DNA of 64,000 nt from Lytechinus variegatus (taxonomy: Eukaryota > Echinodermata > Echinoidea > Temnopleuroida > Toxopneustidae), in the NCBI RefSeq assembly GCF_018143015.1, contig NC_054741.1:65570697-65634696 (forward strand), written 5' to 3'. Under the pieces are notes generated by a model. That model did not search any database, had not been told where the DNA came from, and worked only from the letters and a program-made list of their open reading frames with translations. Below, in pieces: positions 1 through 15,000 of this stretch. The translations under genes and the position numbers were made by a program. Every line of letters starts with the position of its first letter. Within the stretch, counting starts at the first letter, position 1.

Positions 1-77
1 GTTTCTTCTTCTTCATTAATTCTTGCTTCCATGGAGGTACATTTGGTGTTGACGTTTCTCCTTCTTGCTTGGGTGTA
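1..77 (-). CDS. Unnamed acidic protein, exon 9 (cut by window edge)
   Basis: The acceptor ATCTAG is at 78-80. The visible 25 residues include VPPWKQELMKKKK, a second PxWxxEL motif. The frame is open to base 1, so the gene continues outside the window. Confidence 0.75.
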
Positions 78-3000
78 CTAGATGAAGACCTACGAATCAA
101 AATCATGAAAACCAAATTACAAAATTTTATTAATTCTTATTTTATTACTTGTAGATAACATAAATGAGTATGCCTAAAATACATTAAATTGATCTCTATA
201 GACTTTATCTACTTTTCATTTGATCTCATCATCTTAAATGGTATAAATCTATTTTATCGATGACCAGTTGTCTACTAACCATTTGGACAATTTCCACTTA
301 GCCCAGTTACTGTCTTGTCTTATATCCACTTAATCCAACAGTAAACTTTTGATTCGTCTATTGCCAATCTGTCTATCAACATTTCATCTAACAGATATTT
401 GATCCAATAATCACTTGGTCTAATCACCAATTCATCTATACCATTTCGTCTCATAAGCAGTTGGTCTAAAACCTATTTTCTTTTAATTAATTTTGCCCAA
501 TTAACACTTATTCTAATTAGACCGAATAGTATATGGACTAAATGGCTATTGGATCTACTGGTTATTAGACGAAATGGCAATTAGACCATGTGGATAGTAG
601 ACGAACTAAGTGTGTACCAAATGACAGTAGATGAATTGGTAATTGGACGAATTGGCAGCTGACCAGGTGGAAATAAACTGATCTTACGTTTATTTTATAG
701 GGTTGGATTGACCGTTTATGAAAAAAAAATTATTTGAGAAAGTGAGAAAAAGTCAGTTGACGAAGTGGAAATTTGACCATCAGGGCATTAGACAGCAAGA
801 CCACGTGATGATTGGACCAAACAACAAAAGGACCAATTCTGATAGATGCCAAAGTGGCCATGACGTTATCAGATGATCTAAGAATTAGAACATCAATAGT
901 AGACTCAGTGGATATAAGCTCAAAGTGATATTTAACAGGATCACATATAATTAATCATCTATGCATGACCTATATAATCACAGAGAACATTCACATTCAT
1001 TCAGAGAATCCTTGGGATTACACATCCACAACCTGACATTATTCTAGACTAGAACCTCCATTATTCAATCTTCTTCTTAACTTTTCTCACTGAACAATAA
1101 ATACTAATAATATGCAACATTTATATAGTGCTTTATACAAATGTTTCTAAGGGCTGCATACTATTACCTGGCTTTAGCACGGCTACCCTGATTGGGCGCT
1201 CAAGCTTTTAAAAAATTCCTTCCTACCAGGTACCCCTTTACTACACCTGGGTGAAGAGTGGCAAATGCAGATAAATGCCTTGCCAAAGGACGCGACTGCT
1301 GCGGTGGGATTTGAACCCAGGACCTTGTAGTTGTAGTTCAAAGTCTGGAGACTTATCCACTGAGCCACAACACCTCTATATGTCGGACAACAAATAAATT
1401 TATCATTTTCACACTCTAACCAATGAATTCAATGAATAGACTAGTTATACGATAAAGAATTAGACTTACGGAATGGGAGGCAGTTTCTTTGTTTTGCTGT
1501 TTGCCATCCAGGATGGTGTTTTGGGTGTGGTCTCCGAGGATGTCGTCTTAGGATGGAGAATATCTGAGTTGGGTTTCTCTTCCTCTTTCGACGTTTCCTT
1601 CACTTCAGGCTTTGGTTTGGACTTCAGTTCCTTTAACCACGCAGGCTACAAATACCAAACATGTATATCAAATGATTATCTGAATAAGCACTACAGGATA
1701 GCCCAATCTCACATCCTATGACATTTTATGATATTTTATCACACTTTTATATTATCAAGCAAGATAAAAACAAATATCCAATGTCCTTGCGGAAATATCA
1801 TAGTATACATCCTTAACAAAAGTTATACATATTTCAATGTCGATTGGAAATATCAATGCATTACCTTCTTTATTACTGGAAATATATAAACTAAATTGAA
1901 TTGAAAACAGTCAATTTATCCTGAACCATTTTTATCTAGAACAACCTACAAATCTGTTATCGGATGAGGGGAAGTTTAGAACCTCCAGTTGGTTCCACAA
2001 TACTTTTAACCTACAGGTAGTATAGGGATCTACATGTAGCATTTCCCTGCACTTAACAGTTTTATCACTTTGAGGCTCTCGTTCTGACTTATTGTAAGAT
2101 GTACAACCATATAATAAAGGGCACACACATCATTTTCAATTCTATACTTTCTTCAAAACCTCAAGTGAATGCTTCTTAAAGAGAAATGCCAGTAGCTGCA
2201 GTAAACACTGATTTCATGAGAAAGTCTGTAAAGCCAGGCTTAATTGTCAATATATCATCGCGGATCTAGATCTGGTAAAGTTACATAAACTGAACTTTGT
2301 AAAATCTTGAAATCAACGCTGAAAAATGTTCACACTGAAGATCACCAACACAGATAGGCACACGTGGGACAGTGTTTTATCATTGCTTGAATAAAACAAG
2401 TGACCGAATCCACGCTTATTTTTCTTATTTCTCAGCAATTACACAATTTCTTCCAGAATCCTTTGGTACATATTTTTTATTCATACAAACAGACACTTGA
2501 GTGGTCATTATATTAGATTCTGTAAAAAGTCATTTTGAGATCGTTACCAAACTGGAATTTATCTTTAATACCTGAGCAGGTTCTTTTGTGGGCATGGCCT
2601 GTGATACTGGGCGTGGCTTAGCCAGTGGTTTAGGTTTACTGAGGAGGGGTTTAGAGGCTGCAGGGGGAGGAGCCTTTGATGCAGCAGGGGGAGGTGTTTT
2701 TTTCAGAGATGATAGAGGTGTTGTTCTCGTTGGTTCTGACTTGGAGGCAGTCACTTTGGATTCTTCTATAGACTTCTGGAAGGTCTTGTTTGGTGTACTG
2801 GTTGGTGTTTTCTAGAATTTACCACACAATAGACAAAAAGAGAATTTGACTGGATATCAAGAACACATGCAATTTATACTTTTATAATCAATCACAATTT
2901 GACCTAGGTCAGATATCCTTTCATCTCAGATAAGACCATCAATATCCGTAAGCTGGATGGAGCTTGTTGTGCACTTCCGCATACATGAACTTGAAGCAAA

Positions 3001-6000
3001 AGAAAAGTACAAGCACATAATTAACAGTATATGGGCCATACCAATACGTAAAGTAATCTACGTACACACACGCAACAGGAAATTTGTGTGCGCTTGACCA
3101 TTTGGAGTACTTTTTGGCCTCAAGAGAGCGTATGGTAGCTCTATCCACCTATTGATATCAATGGATTAGACAGGTGAAATTTGATTCTTTTATTTCTATT
3201 TGAACTACATAAAACTTGATTAAGTGGCAAGGGATGGATGCATTTTCTGTCGTACAATATTTTGTGGAATAATGATTCTTCTATAAATAAGTGGAATTTT
3301 GCAAGAAGTTGGCAGTTTTGTTACATACAACTGCTTAAAAAAAGCTATTTGTCACCTAAAGACCTTGATGTACAAGGGGGTCTTCTGGCCTTTACGTTGT
3401 ACAAGAATCTACCCACAGACCACTTGAAGCCTATAGCTATTGTCTTGCTGTATTATATACCGGGTATATACTCCATTGCATATTTCTTTCATGTATGTTT
3501 ACTGCTATATCTCAACCTGGTCCAATGGTGAATAACTTCATTTTTTTAGTTATCATTACCAGATAGACATCAGTAGTTTGAAGGCCAGATGTGAATTCCC
3601 ATATGCTACATGTACCTCTTTCCCCTGACCAATCAAAATTGGCTTACTTTAAGCTTGGCACCCCCGAGAACTGATCCAAGACCTGGAAGCACCATGGGAC
3701 CTAGTCCTATCCCTCCTGGAGGTTTCTTCACACCGGGTCTACTGGCCGGTTGAGGAGCAGGTGCCTTGACCGGGGTCTTTACCTCTACCTTTTCTTCCTC
3801 CTCTTCATCTATACTTAATCTATGCGGTCTAGGTTCTGTCAAACGCAAGTAGAATATGAAAGAGAAGAGTTAATTTGCAATGTCAAAGACATCACACTTG
3901 AGCAAAGGTATTTATTTTATTTCTTTTGCTGCATTTGCAATTAATATACAAAACTTGACATAGAATGTGACATGTGTGATACAAAAGGTATACATTTTGA
4001 TGATGATGATGATATAGTGAAACAGATATTGAATCAATTTTTAAAAATAATATATGTACGTCCGACCCCCTATATGTGGGACCTTCATGAAATTTTCTGT
4101 GTCTGATTTCTTTTTCTTTTGACAGTCTATATGTACTCAAAGGACCATGACTTGGTCAGTTTATGAAGTGAAGTAAAGCTTGAGAAAAATGGAGGTCAGA
4201 TGTATAAAAAGGTTGATCATTTCATGGAATTGCCCAAACATTACCAAAGAGTAAAAACACATTAATAAAATTAACAAGAGGAGCGCCTCTGACAGTTTAT
4301 ATTCTCGCTCTGCTTTGCAGGCGAGACAAAAATGAATTTCATTTGGGATGAAATTCAGAAAATATTTCTACAGGATGCAACATAATGACATCCGTCTCTA
4401 GTTGGTATAAATAGATTTTACAGATTCAACCCTTCTTTAAGGTACATTCTGTACACTCAGTCTCTAAAAATGAAAAAAAATTCTTTCATAATGTTTGTCT
4501 TGATTAAAATTAAAAGATAACAAATCACTGTAAATAGGGGGCAGAGCTGAGGGGGAATTGCGGAAGACCACCAGACTTCAAATGGTGAAAACTTAAGAAA
4601 AGAAAAGGGAAAAGAAGAAACAAGGATATAAAAAAGTGGTCTGGGAAATGCAACTCTATAAAAGCCCTATAATTCAATTGAGGAAAAACAAATGATTAAA
4701 CCTATGATTCCAGCTGTCTAGCCCTCCCATCAAAATACCTAGCACTGCCCCTGACTTTGAACATTACGTCAAACCCCCGTTTGGAGAAAGACCGCAGTTC
4801 AGACTGCAAACTGCGGTATTAGACCCCAAATCGTGTTTGAGATCATGGGGCCGTTTCATAAAGCTGTTCGTAAGTTAAGAGCGACTTTAAAAACGACTGG
4901 TGATCATCGCCAATGGTGTGTACCATTTACCGCAAGACAGGATTACCAGTCGCTCTTAACTTACGAACAGCTTTATGAAACACCCGCCTGATCAACCCCG
5001 CTTGGCCAGGTAATCCCCGCTGTCTCCACAGGCCAGATTATGAGCATTGGGCCAGGGACGAAATGATAAACAACAGCTGTGCTATTACGTAAGACTTCTC
5101 TACCTGCAGTAGGACCTTCAATGTTAGTCCATTTTCAATTTCGAACAAAGAAAATCGACCTCGAAATAAGGAAAGTAAGTGAATAAAAAATGGAGGCATG
5201 CTTTGCCGGGGACCGCGCTCGGGCTATTACATGTATGTTATCTTCGGACCGAGGTCAAGAAACAGGTGTTTTGATACTTACTTGGGGCAGTAATTGATTG
5301 AGAAAAACCATGGAGTAGGTCCATGGAAAAACTGGGGTATAGTGTTCTCAAACAGAGGTTTTCGTCATGATAAAGACCCACCTGTTGAATCAACGAACAT
5401 CCATTTAGATCCGTCTTCATCCCCTCCTGAAGAACGTTTTGTCTTAGGCCTTCTCTGGGCCAGGGGACCAACTCTACTCAGTCTAGCCCGAGACTTCTGG
5501 GCCTCGATGTCCAGTGTATCTTTGGGATCTACCCCCTGGAATAAAAGGAAAATATGGTGAAGTGGTTATATTGATCACAAAACATGATTAACTACACATA
5601 CATGAAGCTTTCTCATAGCAGGGCTGATCAACAAGGAGCATAATCATGATTGGGACTGAAATACAACACAAGAGAGTGTCCCTGTTGCATGTACAGCATT
5701 TAGTCCATGGTAACTTGAAAATACCATAGTAGCGATGCTCATCAGCTAATCAACACAAAAGATTCCATGGAAGTTAGCCTTGGATGATAAAGTTACCATG
5801 ATATGCAACAGGCCCCATCTGTAAAAACTTCCATGCCTACAAATTGAGCATTTATCCGTTGATTACAACCTGGAACGACAACACTGAAAACAATGTTACA
5901 TTATGTAGGTTTATCATGACTCATCATTTCCTTGATATAATTATTTTTCACCTCTTGAATTGATGAACATACAGTGTACATGATCGCACAAATTTAGGAG

Positions 6001-9000
6001 GATCAAGAAAGCATACATACATGTACATGTAGCGGGTATACAAATACCACCACAAAATTTAACTATTTCTTGAGATGTTAAAGCCTTGATTTACAAGTAC
6101 ATGTAGCATCTCTCTCGGATCCAGCTCCTCAAACAAACAAAAACTAATAGCCAACTACATGTATAGAGTACCAAAGTGATGAAATCACAAAAAAACTTTT
6201 TTGCATTCCAGCATTTTTTAGACCATTTTCTGGTAGAGCATGATGAAAAACACAAACTTACAAAATTTGGTGAGAATCGGTCCATGGGGGCCTGAGATAT
6301 GACCTCATTAGCCCCATTGAAGTCAATGTATTATTGGCCTAGAACTTTTAGAATCAGGCCAATAATACAATTGACTTCAATGGGGCTAATTATGTATTCA
6401 TGAGGTCATATCTTGGGGCCCCAGGGACAGATTCCAACTATATTTGGGTTGTGGGGGTCCTTCATCATGCTCTACCAAATATGGTATAAAAAATGGTGAA
6501 ATGCAAAAAGTTAAAATGGATGACATCACACTTCAGTACTCTATAATGATGTGTAAATTACTTGTAACTGTTTTCTGAGACTGATTATAATTGATACATG
6601 TATGACATTTTAATGTACTATGATATTGTCTCAAAATCTAGGGCTTACTAAAATGGGTTTTAAAAAATCATCAAATATAGGCTACTCCAAGAGAATAATA
6701 AAAGAAGAGCCATCAAATTAATGATTGGCCTTAGTGCCCTTTTGTAGCCTTGGATATTTTTTGTGCTTTTAAGAAAATTGTCCCCATTTGTGCATTCATA
6801 GAAATGCATTCTAAAGAATTTTTCTTGTGCCAAAAATAAATATAACTAATTCCTGCAAAAGGAACAGATAATAAAAAAGGAGCGTGGTGTGATCATTAAT
6901 TTGAAAACAAGCACAAAAGATCAGCAACTGAATCGATAGTGCAGCTTGAAAAGAGACAGCCAACCCAATATTTTGTTTCTATCCCCCGACGCCCACATGA
7001 TCACTTTGACAACACTATAATTGGAAATCCTATCTACTGTAAAGAGGTTTTTATCCTGCTGTTGGCACAGTAGGGTTGGTTGAAATACAGAACTGAAGAG
7101 TAAACAGCTGCATAACTTATATTACCTGATGCTACATGTCAAAGTAGAACACACACAGTTGGTTGTATACATGGTCATTGTTGATAATGTCACTTTGGTA
7201 TATGTACTTTAGGCATACAGGTACATGTAGAACTTTAGAAACATTACCTCCCCCCCTCCCTCCTCCCCTTTAAATTCTACATGCAGATTATTATATAAAG
7301 CAATAGTTTTTACTTTGAGTTTTATAGACCCTTATGGAACAAAAACAACTAGGAGACACTAACATAATTGAACAAATCAGTCAATTATCAAAGAAACTAA
7401 AACAGAATACTTCATATACTACATTATTAGACAACAAATCAAAAGAAAAATGTAATTTACAACTGCAGAATAGAATATTGTATACCACCCCCCACAAAAA
7501 AAAAAAAAACCCACATGTGCATCATTTCAAATTGACATTGTACTGGTTTGGTCTGTAAAGGAGACGTAATACTTCACTTTAGTTTGGTTCAATTTGGTTT
7601 CATAGTATTTCCTGAATACCGTTTGTGAATGCCATGGAACCAGGGATATGAATCACACCATTCTAAATCTCTCTTTAATCTGTGACTAATCCCCCTTTTT
7701 CGAAAAAAAAGTCTTCACTCTAAAAATAGGATTGATGTTACTATCCCACTAACAACCAGTTGCTATGTTGCATTAGTGTTTACAATGGCTACCTGTAAAG
7801 TGTAGGTGACACTGCAGTGGTAATTGTTTATAGAATGTTTTAAAGGTCAAGTCCACCCCACAAAAATGGTGATTTTAATAGATAGACAAAAATCAAACTA
7901 GCAAAATGCTGAAAATTTCATCAAAATCGGATGTAAAATAAGAAAGTTATGACATTTCAAAGTTTTGCTTATTTTTCACAAAACAGTGATATGTACAACT
8001 CAAATGAGACAGTCCATGATGTCCATCACTCACTATTTCTTTTGTTTTTTATTGTTTGAATTAGACAATATTTCATTTCTTATAGATTTGACAATAAGGA
8101 CCAACTTGACTGAATCATAATATTAAACAATGCTCATTCCACATGTTCAGGGAGGAATTAATTGTTGTTTCACTTGACAAGGAGGAGAAAAATAGGATAT
8201 TCCCTATTCTATATAATAAAATACAAAAGAAATAGTAAGTGGATGACGTCATCAGTCTCCTCATTTGCATACCGGCAGGATGTGCATATAACTGTTTTGT
8301 GAAATTAAGCAAAATTTTTAAATTTCATAACTTTCTTACTTTACATCCGATTTTGATGAAATTTTCTGTGTCACGTTTTTTGAATTTTTCTCTTTTTATT
8401 CGAATCAACTTTTTGTTGGGGTGGACTTGTCCTTTAAAGTGTGCCATATCCTACATGACATCGGATCATAATTCCCTGATCAGATTATTGAAAAAATGCA
8501 AATGTGCTCCAAATGAACAAGGGCAATGCACGTCTCATTCCCTACATAATTTCTTGAAATTATTTGCCTTATTTCATATGAAAAGTTCTAAATTCTCAAA
8601 TTATCATAGCATGAGCACATTGTGAAGTGATGAAGTTAGAAAAGAGAAAAATTTGAATCAGATGGACAAAAAAGGTTTATTGCCCAAAAAAGAAACAAGT
8701 CGTGAATCTTACCAGTTCTGCTAGGAATGTTTCAAAATCGGGAACACTTTCCTTCTTCTTTTCTTGTGGTGTTTTCTCTGCTTTACCTGCTTCATTGTTC
8801 TAAAATAAGTAAAATTACACAAAACAAGAAATATAAATATCATCACTAAACTCTACATTAAAAATATTCACCATGTTCTCACATAAAACAAAATACAAAA
8901 TCAATCTACAGACATTAAACAAGATTATTATTATTTTTTCTTTTGGGTTAGCTTTTTATTGTGCATCCTATCATGCAATTTGTGCTCAATTTGTGGGGTG

Positions 9001-12000
9001 CTGTGTACATTTCAACAAATCATTAACTGTAACAATGCAAAAAAGTTAACTGAAAGTTTAGACCCCCAAATCAATGCCAGATATGTACCATTCATACTTG
9101 CAGCGGTTTATTGGCAGATTTGCATGGAGGAAAATATTAAACTTTCTGTTTTATTACAATGGTCAGTGCTGCAGCACAAATTCAGACAAAATCCAATACT
9201 TACAATGAAAAATGCTTCTATACTTGATAAATATGCATTTTGCATACATCTGATTTAACTGCATGTGGCATACCTCTGATTGCGTTGTTTTTCCATCTGT
9301 AACTGTGGCGCCTTCTGTATCCATGGTGCTATCAGTGTTATCAGGGGTTTCTTCACTAGAGTCTACTGTTATTTGCACAGGGCATGTTCTTGACTCAACA
9401 TCATTGTCTTTGGTATCTACACTGGAATCATTTTCGTCCTTATCTTCTGTCTTGTCATCTAGCTTCTCTTCTTCTTCCTCCTTCTCCTCCTCCTCCTCCT
9501 CATCATCATCATCCTCCTCATCCTTTTCCTCCTCTATGTGTATATCATCTTCCTGTTTAACCAATTGTTCTTTATCAACATCATCGTCTATCCTAGGGAT
9601 CAATGCCTCATCTCCATCATCATCCTTCTTTGCATCTCCGTCACCATGGTGATCTGCAGACACATCTTCTTTCGTTCTCTCCCTCTCAAACTCCTCTGTT
9701 AAATCTTCAGCTTCCTCATCATCGATGCCGCCATCGTCATCTGATGAAGTGGGGTCATCCACTTCTTGATCTGTTGTGTCAAGTGTTTCATTGTCATCAG
9801 ATTTAGTGGTGTCCTTGTTCTGTAAGTCCGTAACCAAGATCTCGCCGCTCAAAGGGTCAGCCATGACGGGAGAGATGTCGTCATCCAGGGGCCAAGGGTT
9901 GTACGCTGGAGTGGTTGGCGGGTCTAGATTGTCATCGGGGTAATCGTCAAGAAGCCGTGTATCGCGGATCTTGGTTATAAACTCATCCTGCAAAGGTAAT
10001 TGGTGCAATGGATGAGTGATGCGTGAAGCCAAACGTGAAAAAGCATGTCATTATAAAATCTTTTAAAACAAAACAAAAAATAAACAAACAGAACAAAAGT
10101 CAAAGTGAATATCCTATTCAACAGAAAAAAAAATGTGTTAATGTAGAACATACAGTTGCAATATTCATATTTCTTTGCCCATCTTTGAAGTTCTTTCTTT
10201 AAAGGAAAAGTTTAACAACAAAAATCTTGATGCTATATATGGAGGCTCTTGATTTATTTTCATGAAAAATAATCATCAATCTACAAATAATACAAACATC
10301 TTTCTTAATGGTACTCAAATGTAAAAAAAAACGATTATAAACAAAATGGCAAGTTTACAGTGAGCATAATACATTTAGTGTGATAAACATAACACATCAG
10401 CAGTGCAAATGCAATGGTGATTCAGTCCTAAGCAACTGAATCAGCAAACATTCATAATTTGCCAGTGCATGGAGGCCAAGGATTGATTGAACAAAGGGCA
10501 TGCAAACTCATTTTCTTTTCTTCCTGATTTTCCATGCAAGACTAATTGGTCTCTGAAAGCTACTTCTGTTCCATACAATGGACCTGCCCCTCAAAATGAC
10601 GCACACAGTAAGAGAGGTTTTAAAGGTGACATTCTAATTTAGTTGGTTCTGTGTTTTTTGTCAATCAATGGTTAATTTAGCAAATAAGTATTCAATCAAG
10701 TAATAATCAGTTAAAACCAGGTAACTGTCATCCATCATAGACTTACCATTATACAGGCATGAATCTTTGATAAAAACATATCGAATGATAATTCTGAAGA
10801 TTAATAAGTATTAAGAATCGTACTTTAACTGTTCAAAAACGCACAATTTGTTGATTAAGATTGCAGGTAAGGAACAAGATTTAATAATCGTCAATATTTC
10901 CCTTCAGTACTTCTGAAGAGGAAACGGTGTTCTGGAAAGGAATGATCCAAACTTCTACTGAGCAAACAAGCAAGCTGTATAGATGTACTGCATATCTTTA
11001 ACACAAGAAAAATGGCTCCTGAAAGCCTCCTACACTTCTACAGTAACAGGAAAGCTCTGGTTTTGAATAAAGTCACTGAAAGACTAGCTCATTTCAAATG
11101 AAACATTTGTCCCAGATGATTCCTCTGGCAGACAGATGGATCAAAGAAAGACAACGTCGTCGGTAGGATGACTAGAAAGGCCTGCAGATCCTCAGAATGT
11201 AGTGTGCTTACTACCACTTTAATCAATGTGCTTGTATCAATACCAAAACTAACTTCATGGGAAGAAATCATATCATCAAAATGCTTAGGTTTTGAGAGAG
11301 CTGGAATGATGGTTGCATGAAAAATTGAATCCAGCTCGAGACAAAATGTGGAGACAGATCACTGGTTTGCGCCATAAGATGGTAAATTAATCAAATCCAA
11401 TCACTCAGTGATCGTCAGGAAATTATTGACAGAAGGTTTTATATGGATTACAAATCAAAGGAAATGAGAAGGGCCCTTTTACGAGATATGCTTTCGTTTC
11501 CAGACAACTTTCAAAACTGAATGTCATGACGGGAGGATAATAGAATATTTTTTAATTACTCATGGTAATGCTTGTTTTTGTTTGATAGGGGAAGTTTTAA
11601 TAAAAGGCTGTACTGGCTTCAGAAATTTGACTGACAATACAACTTTGAATTAGGAAGTGAATAAAAAAATCTTTTTTTTGTTTTATTCAAAGATACAAGA
11701 ATCAAGACTGAGAGGAAATACATACCCGCAATGGACTCAAATCAGGCTAAAAAATCCTTGGCTGGTTTGCTTGTCTACAGGAAAGTAGAGACTGCACTTT
11801 GCATCATACTACAAAGACTACAGTTGTACCATAAATTAAATTAGATTTTTGTAATCAGAATAAATTGGTATGCATGTATTTTGGGGGTGTATTAGACATA
11901 ATATTTCAGAATTATATATATTTCAGGAGTTATTGTTGGTTGTAAAATGCATTCAAAACCGATGCAAGCTCATGTAATCAGGCCAAACTGACTATCTTAT

Positions 12001-15000
12001 TAACATCATAATTTGTGGTCACCATTAAGTCTGCAATTAATAAAACATTATCTTCTTAATTTTTATTTAATACTGTGTCATTAATTTGATAATGACAAAG
12101 CACCAATTTATATGTTTGATTTCATCCCCTTCACTCCCAATAGTAAGCATTGGTAACATTCAACAGGACTACAAACATGATCAGTAATTTCATTAAATAT
12201 GGATTTATAATACAGCAAGCTGGAAATTCATTTTCACACCCCAGCAAGGTTCCATAACAAAAGATCTATTTTTGTATCTGGGCCACAGTAGGTGCTTTCA
12301 CATCAGTCTGATCACAAGAATTCTGTGAAAGCAAAGTACTTGGTAAAACACCAAAAGAAAATTCATGGAAATCAATGTTGTTGTTTTTTTTTAATATAAG
12401 ATATTTGCAGTTATTTCTCCAAGGTCATAGGGATATTTGAAATTTGTTTATAACATGAGGCCAGAAGGATGTGCAGTAAATAAACATTGTATGAGGAAAA
12501 AAATTATCAATTCAGGGGGGGGGGCTACTTAGCATAAATGTATGATAAATTTGCTGCGGTCGAGACCCCCATTTTCTGCTTAATGTCCATTCCACAGCTT
12601 AAAGGAGAATGAAACCATTGGAACAAGATAGCTTGTGTGAAAACAGAAAAATCAAAGAAACAGATCAACAAAAGTTTGAGAAAAATTGGACAAATAATGA
12701 GAAAGTTATGAGCATTTGAATATTGCGATCACTATTGCTATGGAGATAGCAAATTGGCAATGCGACAAAGATGTGTGATGTCACTGATGAACAACTCTCC
12801 CCATTACTTTAGTATATATTTCACTTGAATTGCCTCTTTTATCACATCTATCCATAGATCATGTGTTCTTTCTACATGAGGGCATGTAATACATATTTTT
12901 TAAGAATACATAATGGATAAAGAGTTTGTATCATCGTAAGAAAAAGCAAAAAGAGACATTTTGAGGGTATTTTATAGTCCACCAAAGGGAAAGTTGTTCA
13001 TCAGTGACATCACACATCCTTGTCGCATTGCCAATGGGAGGATCTCCATAGCATTAGTGATTGCAATATTCAAATGCTCATAACTTTCTCATTATTTGTC
13101 CGATTTTTCTCAAACTTTCTTTATTCTTATTCTTTGATTTTTCTGTTTCTACACAAGCCTATTTGTTCCAAAGGTTTCATTCCCCTTTAATGTCCATTCC
13201 ACAGCCATAGAAATTCAAAATTTTCCCTGTTCCAGGGACCCTCAGATTTGTGGTTTTAGTCATTCCAGTGCGTGCCCATCATGAACTGATCAGCTGGTCA
13301 GGGCAGTGAGCTTGATCGGCATGGAGTTATACAAGTGCTGGAGACCCCCATCTTTTATGTGGTCAGTTTCCCTTCATTGCATTTTTAGCAATTGTTGATT
13401 CAAGAGCCGTTCCAGAGACCACCAATTTTTTAATAAAGTCAAGACCAAGATTTAGTTCCAGATCCCCCTATTTTCGACTAAGGTGTTGCACATACATGTA
13501 ATGTAGGTACAGTATCATGTTATAATTCGCGTAGCCCCCCCCCCCCCCCTTCCCGATCAATCTATTCAATGAGGGGTGGGGAAGCAAGTTTATTACTATT
13601 TTTTCCATTTTTCAATGAATGCTAAATGTTGCACCATGATACATCAGAATATCAATTTGCAATAAGATATCAGTTCATAAGAATTCATGAAAGTCATGAA
13701 CAAATGAGATGGACAAATCAGGATTCTGATATGGAATAGGAATCCTGACTGCACATCAAAATTTGCAATCTGTATTTACCTTGCAAGCTAAAATTAATGT
13801 CACAAAAAAACAAAACAAACAAGAGATTCATAATAAATGTAATGAAATCGAATTGCCCTATATATTGCACAATTTGAATAGGAAATTCTTGAAATATTCA
13901 ATGAACTTTAAAAATGTCTGTACATGTACATTTTGTATTTAAAAAATCAGAAAATCAACCTGAAAGTCGACGTGGGAAATTGATTAATTAATAGGCCTAA
14001 CACAAATGTCATTGTTTGTACAGTATAGGCCTATCGCTAATCACCAATCTTAATAATAATAATAAGGTAACTTATAAAGTGCCAAATCCACTCTGTAGAG
14101 TGCTCAAGGCACATAAAGAGCTAAGAGTTAAATAAAAAATGTTTTTAGAAGATTTTTGAAAGTTTTGACAGAGGTACAATACTACATTTTTTTTATGTCT
14201 TTGGCAGGCTCATAAATGTAAACTTTAAGAATTTACTATGGCTCAGAAATACGAGTTGGAAAAATATATTGTACTTTAAAGGGTGTTTTTACACCGACTA
14301 ATTTACAGGTATTTTTGTAAATGGGCAGGAGTGAATATGCCTTATGTAGTGCGCTTTACTGCAATCATGGACCCTGCAATCAAATGCAGATCAATCAATT
14401 ACAGGAAGTATCCCTGTACAGCATTTGTCAACTCAAACGGTGAATATGTAGTTTCGTCACAATGACTTGAATGTTTAGGTTTTATTTATGGTCTACTTGT
14501 ATTCTTGTTTGTTTAGTTGACTGGTTTTCAGCAATAAATTACTGTCATTTGCCAGTAATAACAATGAATATTCAATTTGGGACTTGATACAGAGAGTTGA
14601 AGATGGTGTTATGATACAGAGTAACATGTATCACAATCTTATACAAGACAGCCAAAAAGACAATATGATTTCAGAAATTCAGAGAGTGTTAAAACAAATA
14701 TTGCAAATTTGGAGACTAAATCTGCATAAAACATTTGTACTGAAACAATAAAAGAGTGCATATTTTGAATACTCAACTGCAAGTCCGCAACACCCTCCTG
14801 ACAATGAGATATCTCTCAGACTTTCTTTAAGTCCAAGGCATTTTGGTCCTGTTCCCTCCCATTAAAAAAAAAAAAAAAATGTTTTTTTAAGTCTTTTCAG
14901 ATTGTCACTCAGTTATACCTCAGTCACATTTGCTCTACGGTGGCAGTACGCCAAGTCAAATACATTGTACAGCCACTTCATTCATTTCTATTCAAGGCTC

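Noticed and set aside
1183..1368. Minus-strand 61-residue frame with AQWISLQTL
   Set aside because: It is the usual translation through a tRNA-derived SINE head. The same words appear at 55428-55610.
8239..8625. 128-residue plus-strand open frame
   Set aside because: It reads through the right arm of the TTAA-ended TIR element and is a chance frame.
9263..9806. Ser-rich plus-strand frames at 9.3-9.8 kb
   Set aside because: They are the complement of the acidic exon 3 of the minus-strand gene (GAG/GAT repeats read as Ser codons).
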